Source of the DNA: Oceaniovalibus guishaninsula JLT2003
Lineage (GTDB): Bacteria > Pseudomonadota > Alphaproteobacteria > Rhodobacterales > Rhodobacteraceae
Length of the DNA stretch: 64,000 bases
Reading direction: 5' to 3'
NCBI RefSeq assembly: GCF_000299575.1
Contig: NZ_AMGO01000021.1
Location: forward strand, 124,001-188,000
Made by a program: the position numbers and the translations under genes. The notes below the pieces were generated by a model. It made no database searches and was not told the DNA's origin. It saw only the letters and a list, made by a program, of their open reading frames with translations. Positions 17,571-27,678 of this stretch are shown here, in pieces. Position 1 is the first letter of the stretch. Every line of letters begins with the position of its first letter.

Positions 17571-20455
17571 CAGCGGTTCCCCGCCTTGCCGGACGGATCG
17601 AAATCCATCGGCCCCTCGTCGGCCTGCCCGCCGGCGCGCCGCGCGATCCGGCTGAGGCTGTAGAGCATCAGCAGCACCGATCCCAGCACGGTCAAGAACA
17701 CGCCCAGATCGAACAGCATCGCGGTCGCCAGCTCGAACCTTTCCAGCGGCGGAATGGTGAAGTAACCGAAGGCGGATGTCAGGAACGGCACCCCGGCCAG
17801 CATCGAACCCGCGCCGGTCAGCAGCGCCACCACGACGCCCAGCCCGATCAGCGTGTGATAGGCGACGCGCTGGCGGTTCTGCGTCCAGGCGAACCCGCTG
17901 GCCATGTATTGCATCAGCACCGCGATGGCTACGACCAGCCCGGCGATGAACCCGCCCCCCGGATCGTTGTGGCCGCGCAGGAAGATGAACGCGCCCACCA
18001 TGACCGCGATGGGCAGCATCAGCCGCGTCACCACCACCATCAGCAGCGGATGCCGGTCGCGCGACCGGGTCTGCCCGAACTGCCAGTTGATCAGCTTGGC
18101 CGAGGCCGGACCGGCCAGCAGCGCATCCATCAGCGCATAGATGGTCAGACCGGCGATCCCCAGCACGATGATCTCGCCGAACGTGTCGAAGCCGCGGAAA
18201 TCCACCAGGATCACGTTGACGACGTTGGTGCCGCCCCCGCCGGTCTTGGAATTGGCCAGATGGAAGGCGCTGATGCTGTCCACGTCGCGGCGCATGAACG
18301 CGAAGGCCAGCAGCCCCACCGCCCCGCCGCCGATCGCGGCGATCACCGCGTCGCGCCCGCGCCGCAGCATCGACGATTCCGCCACCGTCACCTTGGGCAG
18401 GAAATGCAGCGCCAGCAACAGCAGCAGGATCGTCACCGTTTCAACCGTAATCTGCGTCAGCGCTAGGTCGGGCGCCGACAGATAGACGAAACCGAACGAC
18501 ACCATCAGCCCGATGACCGAGATCACCACCAGCGCCAGGTAACGCTGCCGGTGCCAGACCACGACCGACAGGGCCGCCACCACCGTCAGAAGCCATGCGA
18601 CCCATGCCGCCTCGGGGACCGGCAGGACGGGGCGGTCGGCCATCCGCAGCCCGCCGCCCGACCACGCCCAGACCGCCAGCGCCACCGTCGCCGTGACGAA
18701 GATCGCCAGATAACGTGTCAGCGCCCCGTTATGCGTGACCCCGATCAGCCGCGCCGACCCGGCCGCCGAGGCGCCCACGATGGCGTCGAAGATCGACTTC
18801 GCCTCGGGGCGGGGGGCGGCGTCCCAGGCGCGCGACAGCGGCCCGTGCAGCGCCAGCAGCACCGCGCCACCCGCCACGGCCGCCACGCTCAGCCACAAGG
18901 CAGGCGTCACGCCGTGCCACAGTTTCAGCGAATAATAAGGCAGATCGCCCTGCCCCACGCCGATCACCGCCGAGGACGCGACGGCGACGATCGGCCCCAC
19001 CATCGCGGCCGAAGCCAGGCCGATGGCGATGACCAGCACCGTCAGGAAGGCGGGCGCGAACCACAGTCCTGCGCCCGGATCGTGCGGTTCGGCCGGATAA
19101 TCGTCGCGCACCTTGCCGCCGAAGGTGTGGAACGCGAAGCGCAGCGAATAGGCCACCGACAGCAGCGCGCCCAGACAGGCCAGCGCGGGCAGCAGCCAGT
19201 GATTGTCGCCCAGCGGGGTATGCACCGCCTCCTCCAGCATCATTTCCTTGCTGATGAAGCCGTTCAGCGGCGGGATCCCGGCCATCGACAACGCCGCGAC
19301 GACGCCGATGGTCGCGGTCAGCGGCATCAGCCGCGCCAGCCCGCCCAACCGCCGGATGTCGCGCGTATGCGCGGCGTGGTCGATAATGCCCGCCGACATG
19401 AACAAGGCCGCCTTGAAGGTGACGTGGTTGATGATGTGGAACACCGCGACGACGGCGGCGGCAGGCGTGGAAAAGCCCAGCAGCATCACGATCAGTCCCA
19501 ACTGGCTGACCGTGGAAAACGCCAGCAGCGCCTTCAGGTCGTCCTTGAACAGCGCGATCAGCGCGCCCACGATCATCGTCACCAGCCCCGTCAGCGTGAC
19601 GATCCAGAAGAACGCCTCGGTTCCCGACAGCACGGGCCACAGCCGCGCCAGCAGGAAGATCCCCGCCTTCACCATCGTCGCGGAATGCAGATAGGCCGAA
19701 ACCGGCGTCGGCGCGGCCATCGCATGCGGCAGCCAGAAATGAAACGGGAACTGCGCCGATTTGGTGAAGCAGCCCAGCAGGATCAGCAGCAGCGCCGGCA
19801 GATAAAGCGGACTGGCCCGGATGACGTCGCCCGCCGCCAGGATGTCGCCCAGCCGATAGCTGCCGGCGATGCCGCCCAGGATCAGCATTCCCCCGATCAG
19901 CGCCAGACCGCCCATGCCGGTCACGGCCAGCGCCATCCGCGCGCCCTGCCGCCCCTCGGGCAGATGTTTCCAGTAACCGATCAGCAGGAACGACGACAGC
20001 GATGTCAGCTCCCAGAAGATCAGCAGAAGCAGCACGTTGTCCGACAGCACGATGCCCAGCATCGCGCCTTGGAACAGCATCAGATAGGTCATAAACTGGC
20101 CCATCGGATCGTCGCCATCCAGATAGAAGCGTGCATAGAGGATGATCAGCAGGCCGATTCCCAGGATCATCACGGCGAACAGCAGCGCCAGGCCGTCTAG
20201 CCGGAACGCCACCTCCAGCCCCAGTTGCGGCAGCCACGCGAAGGCGGCCATCGGCACCTCGCCCCGCAGGACCGCTGGCGCGCGCAGCAGCACCAGGATC
20301 AGCGCCAGCATCGTCGCCGACGCGCAGGAGATGGCGCAGGCATTACGGCTTGCCCGGATCATGACGCCCGGCAGCAGCGCGCCCAGAAACGGCAGCGCGG
20401 CGATCAGCGGCAGCATCGTGTCGGCTGAAATGGCGTCTGGCGGCATATGGTCCAT
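17570..20455 (-). CDS. mnhA: Mrp Na+/H+ antiporter subunit A fused to subunit B
   Basis: First gene of the operon and largest subunit of the multisubunit Na+/H+ antiporter, used for pH and sodium homeostasis. The 961-residue protein combines a NuoL-like N-terminal half (signatures LLLIFWELTSLSSFLLIGYW near 145-165, FPFHFWLPHAMAAPTPVSAYLHSATMVKAG near 235-265, IPPLNGFISKEMM near 400) with an MnhA-specific C-terminal membrane domain. It ends in a fused MnhB module from about residue 800, marked by RGHNDPGGGFIAGL at 827. This gives the six-gene group-2 Mrp architecture known from Sinorhizobium pha and related operons. The ATG at 20455 is the longest start; ATGs at 20446 and 20413 are alternatives. 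Confidence 0.96.
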   Translation of the reverse strand: MDHMPPDAISADTMLPLIAALPFLGALLPGVMIRASRNACAISCASATMLALILVLLRAPAVLRGEVPMAAFAWLPQLGLEVAFRLDGLALLFAVMILGIGLLIILYARFYLDGDDPMGQFMTYLMLFQGAMLGIVLSDNVLLLLIFWELTSLSSFLLIGYWKHLPEGRQGARMALAVTGMGGLALIGGMLILGGIAGSYRLGDILAAGDVIRASPLYLPALLLILLGCFTKSAQFPFHFWLPHAMAAPTPVSAYLHSATMVKAGIFLLARLWPVLSGTEAFFWIVTLTGLVTMIVGALIALFKDDLKALLAFSTVSQLGLIVMLLGFSTPAAAVVAVFHIINHVTFKAALFMSAGIIDHAAHTRDIRRLGGLARLMPLTATIGVVAALSMAGIPPLNGFISKEMMLEEAVHTPLGDNHWLLPALACLGALLSVAYSLRFAFHTFGGKVRDDYPAEPHDPGAGLWFAPAFLTVLVIAIGLASAAMVGPIVAVASSAVIGVGQGDLPYYSLKLWHGVTPALWLSVAAVAGGAVLLALHGPLSRAWDAAPRPEAKSIFDAIVGASAAGSARLIGVTHNGALTRYLAIFVTATVALAVWAWSGGGLRMADRPVLPVPEAAWVAWLLTVVAALSVVVWHRQRYLALVVISVIGLMVSFGFVYLSAPDLALTQITVETVTILLLLLALHFLPKVTVAESSMLRRGRDAVIAAIGGGAVGLLAFAFMRRDVDSISAFHLANSKTGGGGTNVVNVILVDFRGFDTFGEIIVLGIAGLTIYALMDALLAGPASAKLINWQFGQTRSRDRHPLLMVVVTRLMLPIAVMVGAFIFLRGHNDPGGGFIAGLVVAIAVLMQYMASGFAWTQNRQRVAYHTLIGLGVVVALLTGAGSMLAGVPFLTSAFGYFTIPPLERFELATAMLFDLGVFLTVLGSVLLMLYSLSRIARRAGGQADEGPMDFDPSGKAGNR

Positions 20456-20530
20456 CTGTCGTCGGCGCTATGCACAGGTCTAGCGGGTGCGCGCGCGGAT
20501 TGCCAAGCCCTTCCGCGACCGGCCGCCATT

Positions 20531-21397
20531 TCACCCCTCGGCATAAGCCCGCGCCAGGATCAGCGCGCCGTCCAGCGGCGTGCCCAGGGGCGGCACGAAC
20601 CGCCGCCCGTCCCTGTCCAGCGCCGCGCGGTAAAGCGGCCCCAGCCCGCCCGTCAGGCACAGCGGATCGTCCGCCGCGTGCCCCAGCGCGGCCAGCGCGC
20701 GTTCCATCCACGCCGCCCCTTCGGCCACGATGCCGCGCGCGGTGGCGTCCCCGTCGGCGGCCGCGCGCATCACCTCGGGGGCCAGCGCGCCCAGATCGGC
20801 GGGCTGCGCGGTGGCGGCGAAGGCCACCAGCCCCTGCGGCGTCCCGCCCATTCGCGCCAGCAGCGCGTCCGTCAGCGGCGAGGGGTCGCGCATCCCGTCC
20901 GCCGCCTCCAGCGTCGCGGACAGCGCGGCGCGCCCCAGCCAGGCGCCCGACGCGCAATCGCCCAGCCGCAGGCCCCAGCCGCCCACGCTGCGCACCGCGC
21001 CGTCCTGCCGGCGGCCCGCGAAGCTGCCGGTGCCGATGGCCAGCACCGTGCCGTCGCCCTGCGGCCCCAGCGCGCCGGCGATGACGATGCCCCGATCCTC
21101 GTCCACGCGGGCGCGCGTGCAGGGCAGCGCGGCAGCCGCGCGCGCCGCCGTCTGCGGCGACTGCACGCCGGCCAGCCCGGCATGGCAGACTGCCCCCCTT
21201 GCGTCGTCGTCCGACAGCCCCGCATCCCGTGCCGCCGCCGCGATGGCCGCCCGCACATTGGCGATGCCGGCGTCGAAATCCGTGGTCAGGTTCGCCGGCC
21301 CCGCCAGCCCCGTTCCCAGCCGGCGGCCTTCGGTATCCCAGAACGCCGCCCGGCACCCCGTGCCGCCGCCATCCACGCCCAGATAGATCCGCCCCAT
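20531..21397 (-). CDS. BadF/BcrA-type sugar kinase (N-acetylglucosamine kinase-like)
   Basis: ATPase of the BadF/BadG/BcrA/BcrD fold, 288 residues. The N-terminal phosphate-1 loop LGVDGGGTGCRA (about 6-17), the adenosine-side GTGSFAG segment (about 125) and a second nucleotide motif (LTGGLGPLY near 250) are visible. In this family the genes next to sugar ABC transporters are usually N-acetylglucosamine or glucosamine kinases. The neighbouring divergent transporter operon supports a sugar kinase role, with the sugar unproven. The start is ATG 21397, with GGAGG only two bases upstream. The open frame runs much farther back but is antisense to the transporter gene there. Confidence 0.8.
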   Translation of the reverse strand: MGRIYLGVDGGGTGCRAAFWDTEGRRLGTGLAGPANLTTDFDAGIANVRAAIAAAARDAGLSDDDARGAVCHAGLAGVQSPQTAARAAAALPCTRARVDEDRGIVIAGALGPQGDGTVLAIGTGSFAGRRQDGAVRSVGGWGLRLGDCASGAWLGRAALSATLEAADGMRDPSPLTDALLARMGGTPQGLVAFAATAQPADLGALAPEVMRAAADGDATARGIVAEGAAWMERALAALGHAADDPLCLTGGLGPLYRAALDRDGRRFVPPLGTPLDGALILARAYAEG

Positions 21398-21544
21398 GCC
21401 CTCCGCCCCGATCCGTGCTGCTCCTTCAAGGACAGACGGCAAAATTCCGGGATGGACAAGCCGGATGCGAAAGGCTTCGATACCGCAGGCAGGGCACGGG
21501 GACAGCACAACGATCCGCCGGCCCCCATCCGACAGGAGGATCCC

Positions 21545-22798
21545 ATGACGAACCGCAAATTTCTGGCCGCCCTGCTGGGCAGCACGCTGCTGGCCACCGC
21601 CGCCAGCGCGCAGGACGTGACGCTGACCATTGAAAGCTGGCGCAACGACGACCTGTCGATCTGGCAGGACCAGATCATTCCCGCGTTCGAGGCCGAGCAT
21701 CCCGGCATCAAGCTGAACTTCACCCCCTCGGCCCCCGCCGAATACAACGCCGTGCTGAACTCCAAGCTGGATGCGGGCAGCGCGGGCGACATCATCACCT
21801 GCCGCCCCTTCGACGCGAGCCTCGCACTTTACGAAGGCGGCAAGCTGGCCGATCTTTCGGATCTCGACGGCATGTCCAACTTCTCGGACGTGGCGAAATC
21901 GGGGTGGAGCACCGATGACGGGTCCGTCACCTATTGCGTGCCGATGGCGTCGGTCATCCACGGCTTCATCTACAACAAGGACGCCTTTGCCGAACTGGGG
22001 CTGGAACCGCCCGAAACGGTGGACGACTTCTTTGCCGTGCTCGACGCGATCAAGCAGGACGGCACCTATATCCCGATGGCGATGGGCACCAACGACCAGT
22101 GGGAAGCCGCGACGATGGGCTATCAGAACATCGGCCCGAACTACTGGAAGGGCGAGGAAGGCCGCAAGGCGCTGATCGCCGGCGACGCCAGGCTGACCGA
22201 CCCCGAATGGACTGCGCCCTATGCCCAGCTTGCCCGCTGGGGCGACTACCTCGGCGACGGTTTCGAGGCGCAGACCTATCCCGACAGCCAGAACCTGTTC
22301 ACCTTGGGCCGCGCGGCGATCTTCCCCGCCGGATCGTGGGAAGTGTCGGGCTTCAACAATCTGGTCGACTTCGAGATGGGCGCCTTCCCGCCCCCCGTTC
22401 AGAACGAAGGCGATACCTGCTATATCAGCGACCACACCGATATCGGCATCGGCATGAACGCGGCGACCGACCACCCCGAAGCGGCCCGCACCTTCCTCGA
22501 CTGGGTCGCGTCCGAGGAATTCGCCACGCTCTACGCCAACGCGCTGCCGGGCTTCTTCCCGCTGTCCGAGGCCCCAGTGCAGATCGACGATCCGCTGGCG
22601 CAGGAATTCGCAAGCTGGCGGCAGGATTGCGAAAGCACGATCCGGTCCACCTATCAGATCCTGTCGCGCGGCACACCGAACTTGGAAAACGAGACGTGGA
22701 ACGCCTCGGCCCAGGTCATCAAGGGCGAGGAGACGCCCGAAGACGCCGGCGCGCGGCTTCAGGAAGGTCTGGCATCCTGGTATCAGCCGCAGCAATGA
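21545..22798 (+). CDS. sugar ABC transporter substrate-binding protein
   Basis: Periplasmic solute-binding protein of the carbohydrate family (cluster B, SBP_bac_1), 417 residues. A Sec signal peptide with Ala-X-Ala cleavage (ASAQ, about residue 22) is followed by the mature domain, which starts LTIESWRNDD. Four cysteines (Cys86, Cys131 and two in the C-terminal half) suggest one or two disulfides, unusual for this family. The strong ribosome site AGGAGGA precedes ATG 21545. It is the first gene of a five-gene operon running to 26604. The 147-base gap to the divergent kinase probably holds promoters for both. Ligand unknown. Confidence 0.93.
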   Translation: MTNRKFLAALLGSTLLATAASAQDVTLTIESWRNDDLSIWQDQIIPAFEAEHPGIKLNFTPSAPAEYNAVLNSKLDAGSAGDIITCRPFDASLALYEGGKLADLSDLDGMSNFSDVAKSGWSTDDGSVTYCVPMASVIHGFIYNKDAFAELGLEPPETVDDFFAVLDAIKQDGTYIPMAMGTNDQWEAATMGYQNIGPNYWKGEEGRKALIAGDARLTDPEWTAPYAQLARWGDYLGDGFEAQTYPDSQNLFTLGRAAIFPAGSWEVSGFNNLVDFEMGAFPPPVQNEGDTCYISDHTDIGIGMNAATDHPEAARTFLDWVASEEFATLYANALPGFFPLSEAPVQIDDPLAQEFASWRQDCESTIRSTYQILSRGTPNLENETWNASAQVIKGEETPEDAGARLQEGLASWYQPQQ

Positions 22799-22842
22799 CC
22801 GCGTGCGCGTCCCCAAGGGGGCGCGCATCCGCAGGGGGCCGG

Positions 22843-23763
22843 ATGCACAAACCCAGATCCCGCCGCCGCTGGCACATCGCCGTTTTTCTGGCGCCCGCCG
22901 TGCTGGTCTACAGCGCGGTGATGATCCTGCCGCTTTTCGATACGCTGCGCCTGTCGCTGTTTACCGAAGGGCCCGAGGGGCGCGTCTTCGCCGGCCTTGC
23001 CAATTTCCGCACGCTGTTCGGCGACCCCAATTGGTCGCGCCAGTTCTGGAACGCGCTGGCCAACAACTTCTGGTTCTTCCTCATCCACATGGCGGTGCAG
23101 AACCCCATCGGCATCGCGCTGGCGGCGATCCTGTCGGCGCCGGGGCTGCGGCTGGCGGGGTTCTACCGGTCGGCCATCTTCATCCCCACGATCCTGTCCT
23201 TCGTCATCGTCGGCTTCGCGTGGAAGCTGATCCTGTCGCCGATCTGGGGCATCGCGCCGTCGATGCTGGATGCGGTCGGCCTGAAATCCTGGTTCGCCCC
23301 GTGGCTGGGACGCGAGGAGACGGCATTGACCACGTTGGCGCTGATCTCGGTCTGGCAATTCGTCGGCATCCCAATGATGCTGATCTATGCCGCGCTGCTG
23401 TCGATCCCCGACGAGATACTGGAAGCGGCCGAATGCGACGGCGTGACCGGCTGGTCGGCCTTCTGGAAGATCAAGCTGCCGTTGATCCTGCCCAGCATCG
23501 GCATCATCTCGATCCTGACCTTCGTGGCCAACTTCAACGCCTTCGACCTGATCTATGCCGCGCAGGGCGCGCTGGCGGGGCCGAACTTCAGCTCGGACAT
23601 CCTGGGCACGTTCCTTTACCGCACCTTCTTCGGATTCCAGCTTCAACTGGGCGATCCCTATATGGGCAGCGCCATCGCGTCGGCGATGTTCGCGGTGATC
23701 CTGGTCGGGGTGTGCATCTACCTTTTCGGGATCCAGACCCGCATCCGCCGGTATCAGCTTTGA
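22843..23763 (+). CDS. sugar ABC transporter permease 1
   Basis: Inner-membrane permease of the MalF/UgpA type, 306 residues with six predicted helices. The first lies at about 13-35, and the conserved EAA loop is seen as EILEAAECDGVTGWSAFWKIKLP near residue 190-215. ATG 22843 is chosen because CAGGGGG lies six bases upstream. An alternative ATG at 22795 would overlap the preceding stop (ATGA) and add 16 polar residues. It is followed by the second permease in a TTGA overlap. It pairs with the MalG-like permease to form the membrane channel. Confidence 0.93.
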   Translation: MHKPRSRRRWHIAVFLAPAVLVYSAVMILPLFDTLRLSLFTEGPEGRVFAGLANFRTLFGDPNWSRQFWNALANNFWFFLIHMAVQNPIGIALAAILSAPGLRLAGFYRSAIFIPTILSFVIVGFAWKLILSPIWGIAPSMLDAVGLKSWFAPWLGREETALTTLALISVWQFVGIPMMLIYAALLSIPDEILEAAECDGVTGWSAFWKIKLPLILPSIGIISILTFVANFNAFDLIYAAQGALAGPNFSSDILGTFLYRTFFGFQLQLGDPYMGSAIASAMFAVILVGVCIYLFGIQTRIRRYQL

Positions 23764-24599
23764 GCCGCGCGAGAACCAATCCGCTAAACAGCGTCGCCGC
23801 GCATGCCGCGCTGATAACCTACACGCTGATCGCGCTGTTTCCGGTCTGGGTGATCGTCACCAACAGCTTCAAGTCGCGCCGCGCGATCTTTTCCGAACCG
23901 CTGGCCCTGCCCGACGCCGACAGCTTTTCGCTGATCGGCTATCAGACGGTCATGCGGCAGGGCGATTTCGTGCTTTATTTCCAGAACTCTATGATCGTCA
24001 CCGTCGTGTCGCTGGCGCTGATCCTGATCTTCGGCGCGATGGCGGCCTTCGCGCTGGCCGAATACAGGTTCCGCGGCAACACGCTCTGGGGGCTTTATCT
24101 GGCGCTTGGCATCATGATTCCGATCCGCATCGGCACGGTGGCGATCCTTCAGGGCATGGTGGCCACGGGCCTCGTCAACACGCTTGCCGCGCTGATCCTG
24201 GTCTATACGGCGCAGGGTCTGCCGCTGGCGGTGTTCATCCTGTCGGAATTCATGCGCCAGGTCAGCGACGATCTGAAGGATGCGGGCCGGATCGACGGGC
24301 TCAGCGAATACCGCATCTTCTTCCGCCTCGTCCTGCCGCTGGTGCGTCCCGCGATGGCCACGGTCGCGGTGTTCAACATGATCCCCATCTGGAACGACTT
24401 GTGGTTCCCGCTGATCCTGGCCCCCGCCGAGCAGGTCAAGACCCTGACGCTGGGCAGCCAGGTGTTCATCGGGCAATTCGTCACCGACTGGAACGCGGTG
24501 CTTTCGGCGCTCAGCCTTGCGGTGCTGCCGGTGCTGGTCCTCTATATCGTCTTTTCGCGGCAACTGATCCGCGGCATCACCTCGGGGGCCGTCAAATGA
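23760..24599 (+). CDS. sugar ABC transporter permease 2
   Basis: MalG/UgpE-type permease, 279 residues, six predicted helices. The EAA loop reads DDLKDAGRIDGLSEYRIFFRLVLP near residue 170-193, and a short periplasmic segment precedes it. No ATG lies before the first helix; the TTG at 23760, which overlaps the stop of permease 1 (TTGA), is the only plausible start. The gene ends in an ATGA overlap with the dehydrogenase. The channel partner is the preceding permease, and energy comes from the ATPase at 25618. Confidence 0.92.
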   Translation: MSRARTNPLNSVAAHAALITYTLIALFPVWVIVTNSFKSRRAIFSEPLALPDADSFSLIGYQTVMRQGDFVLYFQNSMIVTVVSLALILIFGAMAAFALAEYRFRGNTLWGLYLALGIMIPIRIGTVAILQGMVATGLVNTLAALILVYTAQGLPLAVFILSEFMRQVSDDLKDAGRIDGLSEYRIFFRLVLPLVRPAMATVAVFNMIPIWNDLWFPLILAPAEQVKTLTLGSQVFIGQFVTDWNAVLSALSLAVLPVLVLYIVFSRQLIRGITSGAVK

Positions 24600-25617
24600 C
24601 ACATCGCGTCCTGATCGCGGGGCTGGGCAATATGGGCCTTTGTCACGCGCTGGCCCATCATCGCCATCCGCGCGCCGAGATCGTGGCGCTGGTCAACCGC
24701 TCGCCCGTCGATCTGCCGCCCGAACTGGCCGGTTATCCGGTCTTTCAGGATTTCGACACGGCGCTGGCCGAAACCCGTCCCGACATCGCCGTCATCGCCA
24801 CCTATACCGACACCCACGCCGATTACGCCTGCGCCGCGATGCGCGCGGGCTGTCATGTCTTCGTGGAAAAGCCGCTGGCGACCACCGATGCCGACGCCGC
24901 CCGCGTCGCCGGTTGCGCGGCCGAAACGGGGCGCAAGGTCGTCGTCGGCTATATCCTGCGCCACCACCCAAGCTGGCAGCGCCTGATCGCCGAGGCGCGC
25001 GACCTCGGCGGCCCCTACGTCTTCCGGCTGAACCTCAACCAGCAATCGTCGGGCAAGACGTGGGAAACGCACCGCGCGCTGATGCAGACGACCAGCCCCA
25101 TCGTCGATTGCGGGGTGCATTACGTCGATGTCATGTGCCAGATCACCGACGCCGCCCCGCTGCGCGTCAACGGCATGGGCCTGCGGCTGACCGATGAATT
25201 GCCCGGAGGCATGTATAATTACGGCCAGTTCCAGGTCGTCTTCGCCGACGGATCGGTCGGCTGGTACGAGGCGGGATGGGGGCCGATGATGTCCGAGACG
25301 GCCAGCTTCGTGAAGGACATCGTCTCGCCCGCGGGATCCGTGTCGATCACCGAAGGCAACAAGGGCGCGTCCGACGACGTGGACGGCCATACCAGGGTCG
25401 GCGCGATCCTGGTCCACCGCCCCCAGGGCGACAGGCTGATCGAGATGCCGGACGAACCCGGCCACCAGCAGCTTTGCGAGGCCGAGCAGGACTTCCTGCT
25501 GCGCGCCATCGACGACGATACCGACCTGACGCGCCATCTGCGCGACGCGGTGCAATCGCTGCGCATCTGCCTTGCCGCCGACCGGTCCATCCGCACCGGG
25601 GCGCCGGTGGATCTGAC

Positions 25618-25621
<4 letters not shown>
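24596..25621 (+). CDS. Gfo/Idh/MocA-family oxidoreductase
   Basis: NAD(P)-dependent sugar or cyclitol dehydrogenase, 341 residues. The N-terminal Rossmann fold begins VLIAGLGNMG (about 4-13). The EKPLATTDADA motif near residue 98 holds the catalytic lysine. The GVHYVDVMC segment near residue 180 contains the Asp/His pair typical of the family. The C-terminal alpha/beta domain starts after about 125. Its position between the permease and ATPase genes, with overlaps on both sides, suggests it acts on the imported compound. Which sugar cannot be determined. Confidence 0.9.
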
Positions 25622-26604
<983 letters not shown>

Positions 26605-26628
26605 TCGCCCCGGCCCGCGTTCCGGCCG

Positions 26629-27678
26629 TCAGCCATAGACGCGCGCCAACGTGCCGCGCTGCGTGGCGGCGATCGCGGCAATCCGGTCCGCGACGACGAA
26701 ATCCCGCGGATCGGCCAGCACGTCGCCGATCCGCGCCAGCACATCGTCCACGTCCAGCGGCAGCGGGACCGTCATCCGGGGGTCCGCGTTCAGGGGGGCC
26801 ATGAAGTCGTGGCATTTGGGCAGATAGGCAATCATCAGCGCCGGAACCCCCGCGACCATCGCGAAACCGGCGGCATGCAGTTTCAGCCCAAGAAACACGC
26901 GATATCCGCTGATCGCGTGCATGAAGGCATAGGGATCGAAATAATGCGCCTCGATGCCGTATTGCCCTTCGGCCAGACCGGCGCGCGCGATGACCCGCTC
27001 GGTCGCGGGCAGGTCGGTTCTGACGGCGACATGGAACGCCAGCCGGTGATCGCGCGACAGCCTTTCGACCAGCGCCACGCAGGCATCCTCGAACGCGTCC
27101 TGATCGCCCAGACATTCGCCCAGACTCAGCCCGACGGGTCCGTCCTGCCGGTCACGGTTGGCGGCCGCCAGACCGGGCCGGTGCAGAAGAAACCCGAAAT
27201 CCCCGAAGATCCCGGCACGCACGCCCATCCGTTCGGCAAGGCCAACCGAATCGGGGCCGCGCAGATGGACATGCCGGGCTTGCCGCAGGATCGCGCGCCA
27301 GCGGCGATAAGGGTCGGATTCGTTGACGATCTGGTGTTCGGCAAAGGCCATCCCGGTCCCGAAGAACGACACCTCGACCCCCTGCCGCGCCCGCATCTCG
27401 ACATAGTCCAGCCATCCGGTATCCCCGCCATGAATCAGCGTCCCGCCGCCCACCAGCAGGTGTTTGCGACGCCTGCGCTCGACCAGACCGTTCAGAAGCG
27501 GTCGCGCGGGGTATCGCCGGCTCGGCACGATCCGCCGGGGGGACAGCGCCTGACCGGCAGCGACCAGCATCGCCTCGTCGCCCAGATTGCCGGGGCCGAA
27601 CATGCCGAAAACCTCGATGTCCTTTTGCGGATTCGCCAGAAAATCCAGCAGACCGACGATCTTGTTCGGCAGCGTCAT
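26629..27678 (-). CDS. polysaccharide pyruvyl transferase family protein
   Basis: Predicted transferase adding a pyruvate ketal from phosphoenolpyruvate to a sugar in a surface polysaccharide (PF04230 family), 349 residues. The N-terminal GMFGPGNLGDEAML (about 25-38), a VGGGTLIHG segment near 77, and a C-terminal half with FLGLKLHAAGFAMVAGVPALMIAY are typical of the family. The start is ATG 27678, overlapping the end of the upstream glycosyltransferase gene by 4 bases. The pair therefore forms a two-gene unit reading away from the tRNA. Acceptor sugar unknown. Confidence 0.85.
   Translation of the reverse strand: MTLPNKIVGLLDFLANPQKDIEVFGMFGPGNLGDEAMLVAAGQALSPRRIVPSRRYPARPLLNGLVERRRRKHLLVGGGTLIHGGDTGWLDYVEMRARQGVEVSFFGTGMAFAEHQIVNESDPYRRWRAILRQARHVHLRGPDSVGLAERMGVRAGIFGDFGFLLHRPGLAAANRDRQDGPVGLSLGECLGDQDAFEDACVALVERLSRDHRLAFHVAVRTDLPATERVIARAGLAEGQYGIEAHYFDPYAFMHAISGYRVFLGLKLHAAGFAMVAGVPALMIAYLPKCHDFMAPLNADPRMTVPLPLDVDDVLARIGDVLADPRDFVVADRIAAIAATQRGTLARVYG

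Noticed and set aside
21398-22828. N-terminal extension of the BadF kinase frame
   Set aside because: The extension is antisense to the binding-protein gene; the kinase phosphate loop begins right after ATG 21397.
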